Assembly (NCBI GenBank): GCA_002490835.1
Contig: DKUU01000037.1
Coordinates: 1-64,000 of the forward strand
Source: Lachnospiraceae bacterium UBA7196
GTDB taxonomy: Bacteria > Bacillota > Clostridia > Lachnospirales > Lachnospiraceae
Direction of reading: 5' to 3'
Length of the DNA stretch: 64,000 nucleotides
In this document: one piece after another, positions 34,676 through 44,148 of the stretch
Layout of the letters: every line of letters begins with the position of its first letter
Position numbering within the stretch: the stretch's first letter is position 1
The notes under the pieces: generated by a model
What the model was told of the DNA's origin: nothing
What the model saw: only the letters and a program-made list of their open reading frames with translations
The model's database searches: none
Position numbers and translations under genes: made by a program

Positions 34676-36343
34676 ATGGAAGTTAAGGAATCTAAGAATT
34701 TTATAGAGCAGATCATAGAGAAGGATTTGGCGGAGGGGGTCTACGATACGGTGCATACCAGATTTCCGCCGGAACCCAACGGTTATCTGCATATCGGTCA
34801 TGCGAAGAGTATTTTACTTAATTCAGGGCTGGCGGCGCAGTACGGCGGCAAATTTAATATGCGTTTCGACGATACCAATCCGACCAAGGAAAAGAGCGAA
34901 TTTGTGGAGTCCATCAAGGCCGACGTAAAGTGGCTGGGAGCGGATTATGAGGACAGGCTGTTTTTTGCTTCCGATTATTTTGACGAGATGTATGAGGGAG
35001 CGATCAAGCTCATCAAAAAGGGCAAGGCCTACGTCTCCGACCTGACCGCGGACGAGATGAGGGAATACCGGGGGACGCTGACGGAACCGGGGCGCGACGA
35101 TCCCAACAGGGAGCGCAGCGTGGAGGAAAATCTGCGGCTCTTTACACAGATGAAGGAAGGCAAGTACGCGGACGGGGAAAAGACCCTGCGGGCAAAGATC
35201 GATATGTCCTCGCCCAACATCAATATGCGCGATCCCATCCTTTATCGGGTGGCGCATCTGTCCCATCAGAATACGGGGGACAAGTGGTGCATTTATCCCA
35301 TGTACGATTACGCGCATCCCATCGAGGACGCGATCGAGGGCATTACGCATTCCATCTGCACGCTGGAATTTGAGGATCACAGGCCGCTCTATAATTGGGT
35401 GGTGACGGAGTTAGAATATCCGCATCCGCCCAAGCAGATCGAGTTTGCCAAGATGTATTTGACCAATGTGGTCACCGGTAAGCGTTACATCAAGAAGCTG
35501 GTGGAGGACGGCATCGTTGACGGCTGGGACGATCCGAGGCTGGTGTCCATCGCGGCCTTGCGCAGAAGAGGTTTTACGCCGGAATCGATTCGGCTCTTCG
35601 TGGATCTCTGCGGGGTCTCCAAGGCCAATTCCTCGGCGGAATACTCGATGTTAGAGTACTGCATCAGGGAGGACTTAAAACTGAAGCGGCCGCGCATCAT
35701 GGCGGTGACCGATCCGGTCAAGCTGGTGATAGACAATTATCCGGAAGGGCAGACAGAGATGCTTCCCGTCGTGAATAATCCGGAGAACGAGAGTCTCGGC
35801 TCGCGCGAGGTGCCTTTTAGCAGGGAGCTTTACATTGAGCGGGAGGACTTTATGGAGGAGCCGCCGAAGAAGTATTTCCGGCTTTTTCCGGGCAACGAGG
35901 TGCGTCTCATGGGCGCTTACTTCGTGAAGTGTACCGACTATGAGAAGGACGAGACGGGAAAGGTGACGGTGGTGCATTGTACCTACGATCCGGCTTCCAG
36001 AGGCGGGAACAGTCCGGACGGCCGCAAGGTGAAGGGAACGATCCACTGGGTATCCGCAGCGGAGTCCGTGCAGGCACAAGTGCGGCTTTACGAGAACATC
36101 ATCGACGAGGAGAAGGGCGTCTACAACGAGGACGGGAGCCTGAACTTAAATCCCGATTCGCTCAAGGTCTTAATGGACTGCCGCATCGAGCCGTCTGTAA
36201 AGGACGCGAAGGCCTACGAGAGCTTTCAGTTTGTCAGACAGGGGTTTTTCTGTGTGGATTGTAAGGATTCCCGGCCGGGAAAACTTGTTTTTAACAGAAT
36301 TGTATCACTTAAAAGCTCCTATGTATTGCCGAAATCGGAATAA
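34676..36343 (+). CDS. glnS: Glutaminyl-tRNA synthetase
   Basis: 555 residues from the ATG at 34676 (MEVKESKNFIEQIIEKDL). PPEPNGYLHIGHAKS contains the class I HIGH motif (39-42); RFDDTNPTKEKSEFVESI and GWDDPRLVSIAALRRRGFTP are typical of GlnRS. The C-terminal anticodon-binding beta barrels follow (EVPFSRELYIEREDF). Charges tRNA-Gln directly; many Clostridia instead use GatCAB, so its presence indicates the direct route. An ATG at 34664 lacks a ribosome site. Confidence 0.95.
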   Translation: MEVKESKNFIEQIIEKDLAEGVYDTVHTRFPPEPNGYLHIGHAKSILLNSGLAAQYGGKFNMRFDDTNPTKEKSEFVESIKADVKWLGADYEDRLFFASDYFDEMYEGAIKLIKKGKAYVSDLTADEMREYRGTLTEPGRDDPNRERSVEENLRLFTQMKEGKYADGEKTLRAKIDMSSPNINMRDPILYRVAHLSHQNTGDKWCIYPMYDYAHPIEDAIEGITHSICTLEFEDHRPLYNWVVTELEYPHPPKQIEFAKMYLTNVVTGKRYIKKLVEDGIVDGWDDPRLVSIAALRRRGFTPESIRLFVDLCGVSKANSSAEYSMLEYCIREDLKLKRPRIMAVTDPVKLVIDNYPEGQTEMLPVVNNPENESLGSREVPFSRELYIEREDFMEEPPKKYFRLFPGNEVRLMGAYFVKCTDYEKDETGKVTVVHCTYDPASRGGNSPDGRKVKGTIHWVSAAESVQAQVRLYENIIDEEKGVYNEDGSLNLNPDSLKVLMDCRIEPSVKDAKAYESFQFVRQGFFCVDCKDSRPGKLVFNRIVSLKSSYVLPKSE

Positions 36344-36397
36344 TAGTTTATAATTGAAGGGCTATAGTTGATCGAATTAAAGGTGGAGGATAACAAA

Positions 36398-37264
36398 ATG
36401 GCGGGACTTTTGTCGGGGTTAGAGCAGTTTGGATTGAGTAATCTGGAAGGGATGGATCTCTATGAGACCCCCAAAAAGGCGGAGGAGGGAGAAGGCGGAG
36501 AGGCAGCTGCCCATGTAGTGCAGGAGCAGGATTTCCTTTTTGATAAGTCCTTTACCTGTCCGCTCTGCGATAGAGAATTTAAGGCCAGAACCGTAAAGAT
36601 CGGTAAGGCGAAGCTGGCGGGGAGCGATTTGGATCTGCGCCCCAGATATGAGCAGATCGATCTTTTAAAATATGACGTGATCATGTGTCCGTCCTGCGGT
36701 TATGCGGCACTGAGCAGATTTTTCAAATATCTGACCTCTCCGCAGGCAAAGAATATCCAGAAGGCGATTTCCGCAAACTTTAAACCGCAGAAGGAGACAG
36801 CGGAGACCTATACATATGAGGAGGCGCTGGAGCGCTATAAGATGGCGCTCGCTAATGCGATCGTCAAGCAGACAAAGGCCAGCGAGAAGGCATATATCTG
36901 TCTGAAGACGGCTTGGCTTTTAAGGGGACAGGCGGAGCATCTGGATCCGGAAGAAGAGGGTTATGAGGTGAAGAAGAAAAAGTGTCAGGAGGAAGAGGAC
37001 GAATTTCTCCGCAATGCACTGGAAGGCTTTCTTGCGGCGAGACAGACGGAGAGCTTCCCCATGTGCGGCATGGATGAGCCCACGGTAGATTTCCTGATCG
37101 CGGTGACGGCGATGCGTTTCGAGCAGTACGATGTGGCGAGCCGTCTGATCACGGGACTTATCACCTCTAAGACGGCTAATCCCCGCATGAAGGATAAGGC
37201 GAGGGATGTGAAGGAAATGATGATGAAGAAGGTCAAGGAAAAGAACGCAGCCGCCAGAAAATAG
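36398..37264 (+). CDS. DUF2225 zinc-ribbon protein
   Basis: 288 residues from the ATG at 36398 with GGTGGAGG 8 bases upstream. Two CxxC pairs, CPLCDREF and CPSCGYAAL, make a zinc ribbon near residues 47-105. The remainder is helical with TPR-like spacing (EALERYKMALANAI, EKAYICLKTAWLLRG, RFEQYDVASRLITGLI). This is the DUF2225 architecture common in Lachnospiraceae; function unknown. The MocR gene starts 14 bases after its stop. Confidence 0.85.
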   Translation: MAGLLSGLEQFGLSNLEGMDLYETPKKAEEGEGGEAAAHVVQEQDFLFDKSFTCPLCDREFKARTVKIGKAKLAGSDLDLRPRYEQIDLLKYDVIMCPSCGYAALSRFFKYLTSPQAKNIQKAISANFKPQKETAETYTYEEALERYKMALANAIVKQTKASEKAYICLKTAWLLRGQAEHLDPEEEGYEVKKKKCQEEEDEFLRNALEGFLAARQTESFPMCGMDEPTVDFLIAVTAMRFEQYDVASRLITGLITSKTANPRMKDKARDVKEMMMKKVKEKNAAARK

Positions 37265-37278
37265 CGGAGGCGCAGACA

Positions 37279-38691
37279 GTGATGAGAGAATTGCCGATCA
37301 GGATCCGGTTGGAGAAGGAGAGCGGTAAAACTTTATACGAGCAGCTTTACGAATATATCCGGGAGGAGATCAGGACAGGGGGCCTTTTGCCAGACGAAAG
37401 GCTTCCTTCAGCCAGATTTCTCTCGGATTCTTTGCAGGTATCCAGAACCACGGTCGATATGGCCTACGGACAGCTCGTGGCGGAAGGTTATCTGACGGCC
37501 AGGCCGAAGAGCGGGTACTTTGTCAATGCCACGGAAGGACTTTGCGACACGGGGATGACGGCGGGGGAGAAGAAAAGGCAGGTCAGAGAAGAGCCGGAGA
37601 GCGCTTTTTGCTATGACTTTTCTCCCACAGCGATCGATATGACGCATTTTCCCTATGCGACGTGGAAAAAGATCACCAAAAATATTCTGGTGGATGCCAA
37701 AAGCCGGATGTTTGCGCTGGGGGAGCCGCAGGGAGACGAGGAACTGCGGACTACGATTTGTCGTTACCTACACGGTTCCCGCGGGGTAAACTGCGAGCCG
37801 GAGCAGATCATTGTCGGAGCGGGAAACGATTTCCTGCTTCTTTTGCTGGAAAAACTGCTGGGCCGTCATGTCCCCATTGCAATGGAAAATCCGACTTATG
37901 TGCGGGCTTACCGGATCTTTCATTCGTTTGCCTATCCGATCTTTCTGGTGCCAATGGATGAGAAGGGACTCCGCGTCGATAAGCTGCGTGAAAGCGGCGC
38001 GCAGGCGGCCTATGTGATGCCTTCCCGCCAGTATCCTACGGGGATATCCATGCCGATCGGCAGGCGTATGGAGCTTCTTGGCTGGGCGGCGGAGGCGGGG
38101 GGGCGCTATCTGATCGAGGACGACTATGACAGTGAATTTCGCTATAAAGGAAAGCCCCTGCCGTCCTTACAGGCCTCGGATTCCATGGGGCGCGTGATCT
38201 ATCTGGGTACTTTTTCCAAGTCGATCGCCCCCGCGATCCGTGTCAGTTACATGGTGCTGCCCTATCCGCTTTTGGAAAAGTACCGTCTGGAGTGCGGCTT
38301 TATTTCTTCCACGGTATCCCGCATCGACCAGACCATTTTAAATGAATTTATCCGCGACGGTTATTTTGAACGATATCTGAATAAGATGCGCAAAGTGTAC
38401 CGCGCCAAGCACGATCTCCTATTGGGGGAGTTAAAGGGCTGGGAGAAGGATTTTGACATAAGCGGCGAGAATGCCGGACTTCACGTACTGCTTGCCGACA
38501 AAAGGGGGCGGGATGAGGAAAGCCTTGTACGGCAGGCGGCGGAAGCGGATGTAAAGGTGTACGGCATGAAAGCCTTCTGCATGGAAGAGCAGAGAAGGGA
38601 TGCCCCCGCGACCTTGATTCTGGGCTATGGGAGCCTGTCCGAGCTGGAAATAAAGGAAGGGATCGCGGCATTAAAAAAAGCCTGGCGGTAA
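37279..38691 (+). CDS. MocR-family regulator (GntR helix-turn-helix fused to aminotransferase domain)
   Basis: 470 residues; GTG at 37279 is 9 bases after GGAGG, and an ATG one codon on is the alternative. N-terminal wHTH of GntR type (LPSARFLSDSLQVSRTTVDM, then QLVAEGYL) followed by a class I aminotransferase fold with PLP-lysine in GTFSKSIAPAIR and YLIEDDYDSEFRY. MocR proteins such as PdxR and GabR sense PLP or amino-acid ligands. No vitamin B6 gene is adjacent, so its target is open. Its stop codon lies in the loop of the convergent TetR terminator. Confidence 0.9.
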   Translation: MMRELPIRIRLEKESGKTLYEQLYEYIREEIRTGGLLPDERLPSARFLSDSLQVSRTTVDMAYGQLVAEGYLTARPKSGYFVNATEGLCDTGMTAGEKKRQVREEPESAFCYDFSPTAIDMTHFPYATWKKITKNILVDAKSRMFALGEPQGDEELRTTICRYLHGSRGVNCEPEQIIVGAGNDFLLLLLEKLLGRHVPIAMENPTYVRAYRIFHSFAYPIFLVPMDEKGLRVDKLRESGAQAAYVMPSRQYPTGISMPIGRRMELLGWAAEAGGRYLIEDDYDSEFRYKGKPLPSLQASDSMGRVIYLGTFSKSIAPAIRVSYMVLPYPLLEKYRLECGFISSTVSRIDQTILNEFIRDGYFERYLNKMRKVYRAKHDLLLGELKGWEKDFDISGENAGLHVLLADKRGRDEESLVRQAAEADVKVYGMKAFCMEEQRRDAPATLILGYGSLSELEIKEGIAALKKAWR

Positions 38692-38700
38692 GCCAGGCTT
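38673..38700 (-). terminator. Terminator of the TetR gene overlapping the MocR stop
   Basis: AGCCTGGC (38679-38686) pairs with GCCAGGCT (38692-38699); on the minus strand it is followed by seven T. The MocR stop codon falls in the loop. Confidence 0.85.
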
Positions 38701-38711
38701 ATGCGCGCAAC

Positions 38712-39314
38712 TTATCGGTAAGACAGTGCCTTCATCATATTCAGATAGGCGCAGCTCTCGTCGTAGAGCATGTCGGGATGGAAGGAAGCATCCTCAAAAT
38801 GCGCGTTCATCAGGCCGCTTAAGGTATAGGTGAGCATCTGGTCCAGCTTCTCATAATCGACCTCGGCTTTAAAACGCGAGCGGTCGGCCTGATTCTTTAA
38901 GACAGCCTGCACGTCGCTCAGCACATTTCTCTGCCGCTCGATGGCGACCAGAGCCTCGCTCACATCCTCACGACGGCAGCGGTCCAGAAACTGCTGCATG
39001 TAGGGATAATTTTTGAGGACCTGCAGTCTGGCGTACTCCATCAGTCTGCGAATTTCAAAATAATCTTGTTCTGTGGAGGAGACTGCGCCGGTCAACTCAA
39101 GCTTCATAAAGCGTACGCTGTAATCAAAGAGGAAGCTGTAAAGGCCCAGCTTACTCCCAAAATAGTGAAACAATAATCCCTTGCTGATGCCGGCCTCAAC
39201 CACGATGTCATCAGTACTGGCATGTTTGTAGCCGCCCTGCGCGAATACTTTTAAAGCGGCATTGATCATGCGGTCCTGTTTTTCTTTTTTCAGATCAAAA
39301 AATTTTTCGTTCAT
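38712..39314 (-). CDS. TetR/AcrR-family transcriptional regulator
   Basis: 200 residues. N-terminal HTH ASTDDIVVEAGISKGLLFHYFGSK is typical of TetR. The ligand-binding half is helical without recognised signature. A palindrome TGACC-N5-GGTCA lies about 25 bases upstream of its start, suiting autorepression. No obvious target gene is divergent beyond the small acidic protein at 39581. Ligand unknown. Confidence 0.88.
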   Translation of the reverse strand: MNEKFFDLKKEKQDRMINAALKVFAQGGYKHASTDDIVVEAGISKGLLFHYFGSKLGLYSFLFDYSVRFMKLELTGAVSSTEQDYFEIRRLMEYARLQVLKNYPYMQQFLDRCRREDVSEALVAIERQRNVLSDVQAVLKNQADRSRFKAEVDYEKLDQMLTYTLSGLMNAHFEDASFHPDMLYDESCAYLNMMKALSYR

Positions 39315-39338
39315 AACTTCCCCAACTTCTACATAAAT

Positions 39339-39353
39339 TGACCTTTTTGGTCA
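39339..39353 (-). promoter_or_regulatory. Probable TetR auto-operator
   Basis: Inverted repeat TGACC-TTTTT-GGTCA between the TetR start (39314) and possible upstream promoter elements on the minus strand (TATAGT/TAAAAT near 39357-39366). Confidence 0.55.
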
Positions 39354-39580
39354 GATTTTACTATAGCACAATAGAGCGCGGGATTCAATGTTATGTGGAA
39401 AACTAGTTTTAAGAAAATTTTTGAATACAAGATGTTGTGGTCAAAATGTGGAATTGGTAAATTTTTCTGATTTTTTATACATAATCTCTTTTCATTTTTA
39501 CAAAATAGTATTAGTATATATAATATATAGATGCGGTGCTGGCGTTAGAAAAAAGTGCGGATAGGTAAAGGAGAACACTG

Positions 39581-40009
39581 ATGGCAAAAAAATTTGGTAA
39601 GGTATTGTTACTGACAGCGGCTCTTAGCGCCGTAGCGGGCGGGGCTTACTACTACTTAAAGGGTAAGGATGCGCTCATGGACGATGATTTTTATGACGAC
39701 GATGATTTTGACAATTTTGACGAGGATCTTGGGGAGAGCGATTCCGACCGCAATTATGTGAATCTGGATCTGAATAAGGCGGAAGCGTCTGAGGAAGCTG
39801 GCGATAAGAGCGATGCCGCGGCCAACAGCGAAGACGGTAAGGCTGATCTTAAGGAAAGCGTGCAGGCTGTGAAGGAAGATTTTAAGGAAGGCATTCAGGC
39901 TGCGAAGGCTGAGGCGGAGGACAAGATCGTCGGCGGTGCAAAGAAGGTCGAGGAGTTCTTTGACGACGAGGATGATGACGACGACAGCGACGATTACATG
40001 AACGAATAG
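39581..40009 (+). CDS. Small acidic membrane-anchored protein
   Basis: 142 residues. Hydrophobic segment at about 7-25 (VLLLTAALSAVAGGAYYYL), then Asp-rich clusters (DDDFYDDDDFDNFDEDL and a C-terminal run of Asp), with an Ala/Lys/Glu helix between (KESVQAVKEDFKEGIQAAKA). AAAGGAG precedes the ATG. Overall pattern resembles YtxH-like small proteins; function unknown. Flanked by a bidirectional terminator. Confidence 0.75.
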   Translation: MAKKFGKVLLLTAALSAVAGGAYYYLKGKDALMDDDFYDDDDFDNFDEDLGESDSDRNYVNLDLNKAEASEEAGDKSDAAANSEDGKADLKESVQAVKEDFKEGIQAAKAEAEDKIVGGAKKVEEFFDDEDDDDDSDDYMNE

Positions 40010-40026
40010 AAAGCGAGCTATAAAGT

Positions 40027-40067
40027 AAAAAAGAAGACATCTGCCTGCGGCGGGTGTCTTCTTTTTT
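40027..40067. terminator. Bidirectional terminator
   Basis: AAAAAAGAAGACA pairs with TGTCTTCTTTTTT around a GC-rich loop, between convergent genes. Confidence 0.92.
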
Positions 40068-40093
40068 GATATTAATCCTGAATCGGCAGTTTT

Positions 40094-40855
40094 TCAGCGG
40101 TTTGCCTGATACGGCGGATCGGCGGGATAGCCGCCCTTAAGCTTCTGCATACCGCGCTGGATGGCGTCTTTTGAGTTTTTCCAGTCGGCGTCCTTATTGC
40201 GGTAGTCGAATTTCTCCACCAGCCACGAGACATCTTCTGACAGACGTGTCATATTTTCTTCCATCAGTGGGAATACCATATCGTAGAAGTCTTTTTTCTC
40301 TTTTTCGCCCAGCCGGCTGTCCGCAGCTTCGCACAGATCGCCAAAATGGTGGAGGCAGAAACCTTTGCTTTTTTTCACTTTCTCCCGGAAGTCGGCGTCT
40401 CTTTTAAACATCACGAAAAAGGTGTCCAGATAACGGTCGTAGGTGTCCGCGTAACGTTTGCAGATATAGCAGGAAGCTTCCTTTTCGGCCACCCAGATGC
40501 CGATGGGATTGGTGCGGTCAGTCTGCTTTTTAAGCAGGTCTTTGAAGGAGGACTTTGCGGGTTTGAAGCCTTTGATCTGCTCATGCAGCTCGCGGTTCAT
40601 CCGCTGGTAGTGCGTCTTTAAGATCCATGCGTTTCCCAGCGTATTGCCGTAATCAAACATTTTTTTGAAGTGGTTCCGGCAAAAACCGGCCTTGTCTGTC
40701 TGCTCCCTGACATCGCTCTCCATATAGGAGGAACCGGAACCTAAGACGAAATCCAAAAGATCCTGTTCCACATTGCGTTCGATAAAGCAGAAGGGGCATT
40801 CGTCCTGCGCGTTCATTGCGTCGTTTAAAGGGATCGTGTAGAGTTGTTCTTTCAT
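40094..40855 (-). CDS. DUF6062-type cysteine/histidine-motif protein
   Basis: 253 residues. Two matching metal-like modules: CPFC with CRNHF, and CYIC with CLHHF, in a mostly helical protein. This C-x2-C ... C-x2-H-F duplication is the DUF6062 pattern I recognise from Lachnospiraceae; metal binding is inferred. AAAGGAG lies before the ATG. Function unknown. Confidence 0.75.
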   Translation of the reverse strand: MKEQLYTIPLNDAMNAQDECPFCFIERNVEQDLLDFVLGSGSSYMESDVREQTDKAGFCRNHFKKMFDYGNTLGNAWILKTHYQRMNRELHEQIKGFKPAKSSFKDLLKKQTDRTNPIGIWVAEKEASCYICKRYADTYDRYLDTFFVMFKRDADFREKVKKSKGFCLHHFGDLCEAADSRLGEKEKKDFYDMVFPLMEENMTRLSEDVSWLVEKFDYRNKDADWKNSKDAIQRGMQKLKGGYPADPPYQANR

Positions 40856-41028
40856 GAAGTTCTCCTTTTCTCAGGCTGGATATTACCTGCGCAGCCATGT
40901 TTCATGATAAAAATCATTTCATCCGCTTCCATTGTCTCATTTTTGTTTCCATGGGTCAAGCAAATGTGTTTGTATGTTCATTTGACCTCCAAATCAGGGC
41001 CAAAGGATTTTCTTTCAGCATGACTGCA

Positions 41029-41057
41029 TTGCTATCCGGCTGACAGTATGGTACAAT
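41029..41057 (+). promoter_or_regulatory. Promoter of the HAD phosphatase gene
   Basis: TTGCTA (41029-41034), 17-base spacer, TACAAT (41052-41057). The rest of the 260-base gap 40856-41115 shows nothing else. Confidence 0.65.
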
Positions 41058-41115
41058 ATTACTATTACTATGGCGTATTGTGAAAAAAATGACTGTAAAA
41101 GGCGGTTATGTTTCA

Positions 41116-41940
41116 ATGTCCCTGTATAAACTTCCCGAAATCAATGAAGACAGAGAGGCTGTACTCGCGAAGACAGACTGCTTTGCCTTGGATATGGACG
41201 GCACGATCTATCTGGGAGAACAGTGGATTGATGGCGCGCGGGAGTTTCTGGAGCGCATCGAAGCTACCGGGAGAAATTATGTCTTTGTGACCAACAACTC
41301 TTCCAAGAACGCGGCGGTTTATGTGGAGAAGCTTGCGCGGATGGGGCTTTTTGTAGGAGAGGAAAAGATCGTTACGTCGGGACAGGCGACGATCTGTTAT
41401 CTGAAACAGAACTTTGCCGGCAAAAAGGTCTTCCTGCTGGGGAACGACCTGCTGCGTGAGGAGTTTTTGCAGGCGGGCATTGTTTTGGAGGAGGAGGCCC
41501 CCGATGTGGTGGTGACAGCCTTTGATACTTCGCTCACCTATCGCAAGCTGTGTCAGGTGTGTGATCATGTGCGGGCAGGGCTTCCCTATCTGGCGACCCA
41601 TCCGGATTATAACTGCCCCACGGAGGACGGATTTATCCCTGATGTCGGAGCGATCCACGCCTTCATCCATGCGTCGGCATTCCGTTATCCGGATCGGGTG
41701 ATCGGCAAGCCGAACGAGGACATCATCCAGTACTTGACTACACGGGTCAATACAGAGCGGGGCCGCATCGCGATGGTGGGAGACAGACTTTACACGGATA
41801 TCGCCGCAGGCGTAAACCATGGATTAAAAAGCGTACTTGTGTTGAGCGGCGAGGCCTCTTTGGAGGATGCGCGCAGGTCTGATGTAAAGCCGCATCTGAT
41901 CTTTTCGTCGGTGCGGGAAATGATTCCGTTTTTATCATAA
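41116..41940 (+). CDS. HAD-IIA family hydrolase (NagD/AraL-like)
   Basis: 274 residues from the ATG at 41116, with AAAGGCGG upstream; GTG 41080 and ATG 41089 are weaker options. Motif I DMDGTIYLG, motif II VTNNSSKN, motif III Lys in GKPNEDII and motif IV MVGDRLYTDIAAG, with a C2-type cap in the middle. Such phosphatases dephosphorylate sugar phosphates or nucleotides as housekeeping. Single gene before the EAL gene. Confidence 0.88.
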   Translation: MSLYKLPEINEDREAVLAKTDCFALDMDGTIYLGEQWIDGAREFLERIEATGRNYVFVTNNSSKNAAVYVEKLARMGLFVGEEKIVTSGQATICYLKQNFAGKKVFLLGNDLLREEFLQAGIVLEEEAPDVVVTAFDTSLTYRKLCQVCDHVRAGLPYLATHPDYNCPTEDGFIPDVGAIHAFIHASAFRYPDRVIGKPNEDIIQYLTTRVNTERGRIAMVGDRLYTDIAAGVNHGLKSVLVLSGEASLEDARRSDVKPHLIFSSVREMIPFLS

Positions 41941-42047
41941 AGAGGTTTGGCAGATATGCCGATTTATATGATAAGCGAAGTCGCGGTCTGAGTACGAAAG
42001 TTTTCGGATATCGTGGAAACAGGGCGGAATAAAAAGGAGTAGTGGAA

Positions 42048-42111
42048 GATTAAAAAATCGCACTGAGGTGCTGATTTTTCAATCGAAAAAAGCTCCGGTA
42101 TGGAGGTAACC
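42048..42111 (+). promoter_or_regulatory. Short relative of the repeated leader element, before the EAL gene
   Basis: A hairpin (GATTAAAAAATCGCA with TGCTGATTTTTCAATC) is followed by GAAAAAAGCTCCGGT and ATGGAGGTAA up to the start codon. The last 25 bases match the end of the element at 58063-58190 nearly base for base, including the ribosome site. The two middle hairpins of the long form are absent. Confidence 0.55.
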
Positions 42112-44031
42112 ATGAATATACAGGCGCAAATGTGCGGCATGATTTTACTTAGTATCATGATCGTATTTTACGCAAGGTACAAATCCCTGCGGCTTGGTAC
42201 GCAGATCGCGTTTCAAGTACTGATGGCGGGGATGCTGCTGTGTATCTTTTTCGATATGCTTTCCATTTTTGGAATCGTCAGATTGATGAAATATCACAGG
42301 CTTTTAGTCTATGGGATCTGTAAAGCCTATCTGATGACGATCGTGCTGGTGGCGCTTTTGGGATTTTTGTACGAATGTGCGGATGTCTATGCGGGGCAGA
42401 AAAGATTCTGGCGGGTGACTTTTTTTGGGTGCGTCGCTTATCTGGCGGAGTGTATTGTGATCGGCAGTCTGTCGCTCGGCGTTTATAGGATGGGCAGGGT
42501 GGTGTACACGGCGGGACCGGCCGTCCTGTCGACCTATGTCTTTGCGGGCAGTTTTATCATTTCTAATATTATATTTACGATCCGCAAGCGCAGGCAGGGC
42601 AATCCCAGAAGAACGAATGTGATCCTGCTCTGGATGTGTCTGTGGTGTATGGCGGCAGTGACGCAGTTTTTGAATAATGAACTGCTGCTTGTGGGATATG
42701 CGGGCGCGTTAGGCATCCTGATCATCTTTTTTAGACTGGAGAATCCGGAATATTTGACCGATCGGGTCACCGGACTCTACAATCATGACGCATTGCTGCT
42801 CTATGCCAAAAAGTTATATAATACAGAGAAAGAATTTTCGGTGATGTCGGTATGGTGGAATCTGGGTCTTAGTCAGGCCGACGACGGGGCAAGGGAGCAG
42901 GCGGTAATGCAGGCTTTTGCCAAGAGACTGCCTAAGTTTGCGCACACCAAAGTCTTTAAGATGGCGGATGATGAAGTATGGCTGATTTTTGAATCGATGG
43001 AAGATGCAGAGAATACCGTGGAAAAAGTGCGGAGTTTTGTAGAGTATGGCAGAAGAGAACTCGGCGGTATGGCGCAGACGGAGTATATCTATATGCCGGA
43101 CACCACACTGGTGAGCGACTATCAGGAGATGGTCTACCTGATGCAGTACGCCAGATGGAAGAGCCGCGATCATGGTGCGTCGAACTTCAGGCGCGTAGAC
43201 AGTGAGTTTTTGGAGCAGATGCGGCAGGAAAAACGCATGGAGAAGATGCTTGAGGACGCTATGCAGGACGATCGGATCGAAGTGTTCTACCAGCCTATCT
43301 TTTCTACGAGGGAGAAAAAGTTTGTGAGCGCGGAAGCCTTGGTCCGCATGCGGGATGAGGAAGGGAAACTGGTGCCGCCGGGTGCCTTTATCCCTGTGGC
43401 GGAGGCAAACGGCAAGATACTGCAGCTGGGGGAGATCGTTTTTGACAAGGTGTGCCGTTTCTTTACCAGAGAAAGTCTGGAGCAGTACGGACTGCATTAT
43501 ATAGAAGTAAACCTGTCGGTGATCCAGTGCGGTTATCCGGAACTGGCGGACGATTATATAGCGATCATGGAGAAGCATCAGATCGATCCGCAGTATATCA
43601 ATCTGGAGATCACGGAGTCCGCTTCCATGGCGGCGAAAAAGACGCTTCTTGAAAATATGCGCAAGCTGATGGAGTACGGCGTGTATTTTTCGCTGGATGA
43701 TTTCGGTACGGGACAGTCGAATCTTAATTATATCGTAGACATGCCGGTCAATATCGTGAAGTTTGACCGGGATATGAGTCAGGCCTTTTTCCGCGACGAG
43801 AAGGCAAAGTATGTGATCAATGCCGCGATGCAGATGATCCACGGTATGAAATTAAAGATCGTCTCGGAGGGCATCGAGACCAAGGAGCAGTATCTGGCGA
43901 TGGAAGAGCTGGCGATCGACTATATTCAGGGCTATTATTTCTCAAAACCTCTTCCCGAAATGGAATTTCTGGCCTTTTTGCAGGAAAACGAGTGGCGGAA
44001 TGCCGAGGCGGCGGGAGAGGCGATTTCCTAA
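42112..44031 (+). CDS. Membrane EAL-domain cyclic-di-GMP phosphodiesterase with degenerate GGDEF
   Basis: 639 residues from the ATG at 42112 (GGAGG 6 bases upstream). Six or seven membrane helices in about 1-215, then a degenerate diguanylate-cyclase fold in which the GGDEF site reads MADDEVW, then an EAL domain. The EAL domain keeps SAEALVRM, NLEITES, DDFGTGQSNLNY, EGIETKEQY and IQGYYFSKP, so c-di-GMP hydrolysis is expected. It probably lowers c-di-GMP and so affects motility or adhesion. The leader carries a short form of the repeated RNA element. Confidence 0.88.
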   Translation: MNIQAQMCGMILLSIMIVFYARYKSLRLGTQIAFQVLMAGMLLCIFFDMLSIFGIVRLMKYHRLLVYGICKAYLMTIVLVALLGFLYECADVYAGQKRFWRVTFFGCVAYLAECIVIGSLSLGVYRMGRVVYTAGPAVLSTYVFAGSFIISNIIFTIRKRRQGNPRRTNVILLWMCLWCMAAVTQFLNNELLLVGYAGALGILIIFFRLENPEYLTDRVTGLYNHDALLLYAKKLYNTEKEFSVMSVWWNLGLSQADDGAREQAVMQAFAKRLPKFAHTKVFKMADDEVWLIFESMEDAENTVEKVRSFVEYGRRELGGMAQTEYIYMPDTTLVSDYQEMVYLMQYARWKSRDHGASNFRRVDSEFLEQMRQEKRMEKMLEDAMQDDRIEVFYQPIFSTREKKFVSAEALVRMRDEEGKLVPPGAFIPVAEANGKILQLGEIVFDKVCRFFTRESLEQYGLHYIEVNLSVIQCGYPELADDYIAIMEKHQIDPQYINLEITESASMAAKKTLLENMRKLMEYGVYFSLDDFGTGQSNLNYIVDMPVNIVKFDRDMSQAFFRDEKAKYVINAAMQMIHGMKLKIVSEGIETKEQYLAMEELAIDYIQGYYFSKPLPEMEFLAFLQENEWRNAEAAGEAIS

Positions 44032-44148
44032 GAGAGAATCCATACAAATTATCCTTGCTATTTTGGAAATACTATTGTAAGATAATGATTAAGGAAAACG
44101 ATTTCCGTGGAAATTTATTTAAATATAGCGAAAGGATTTGTAGAAGAT

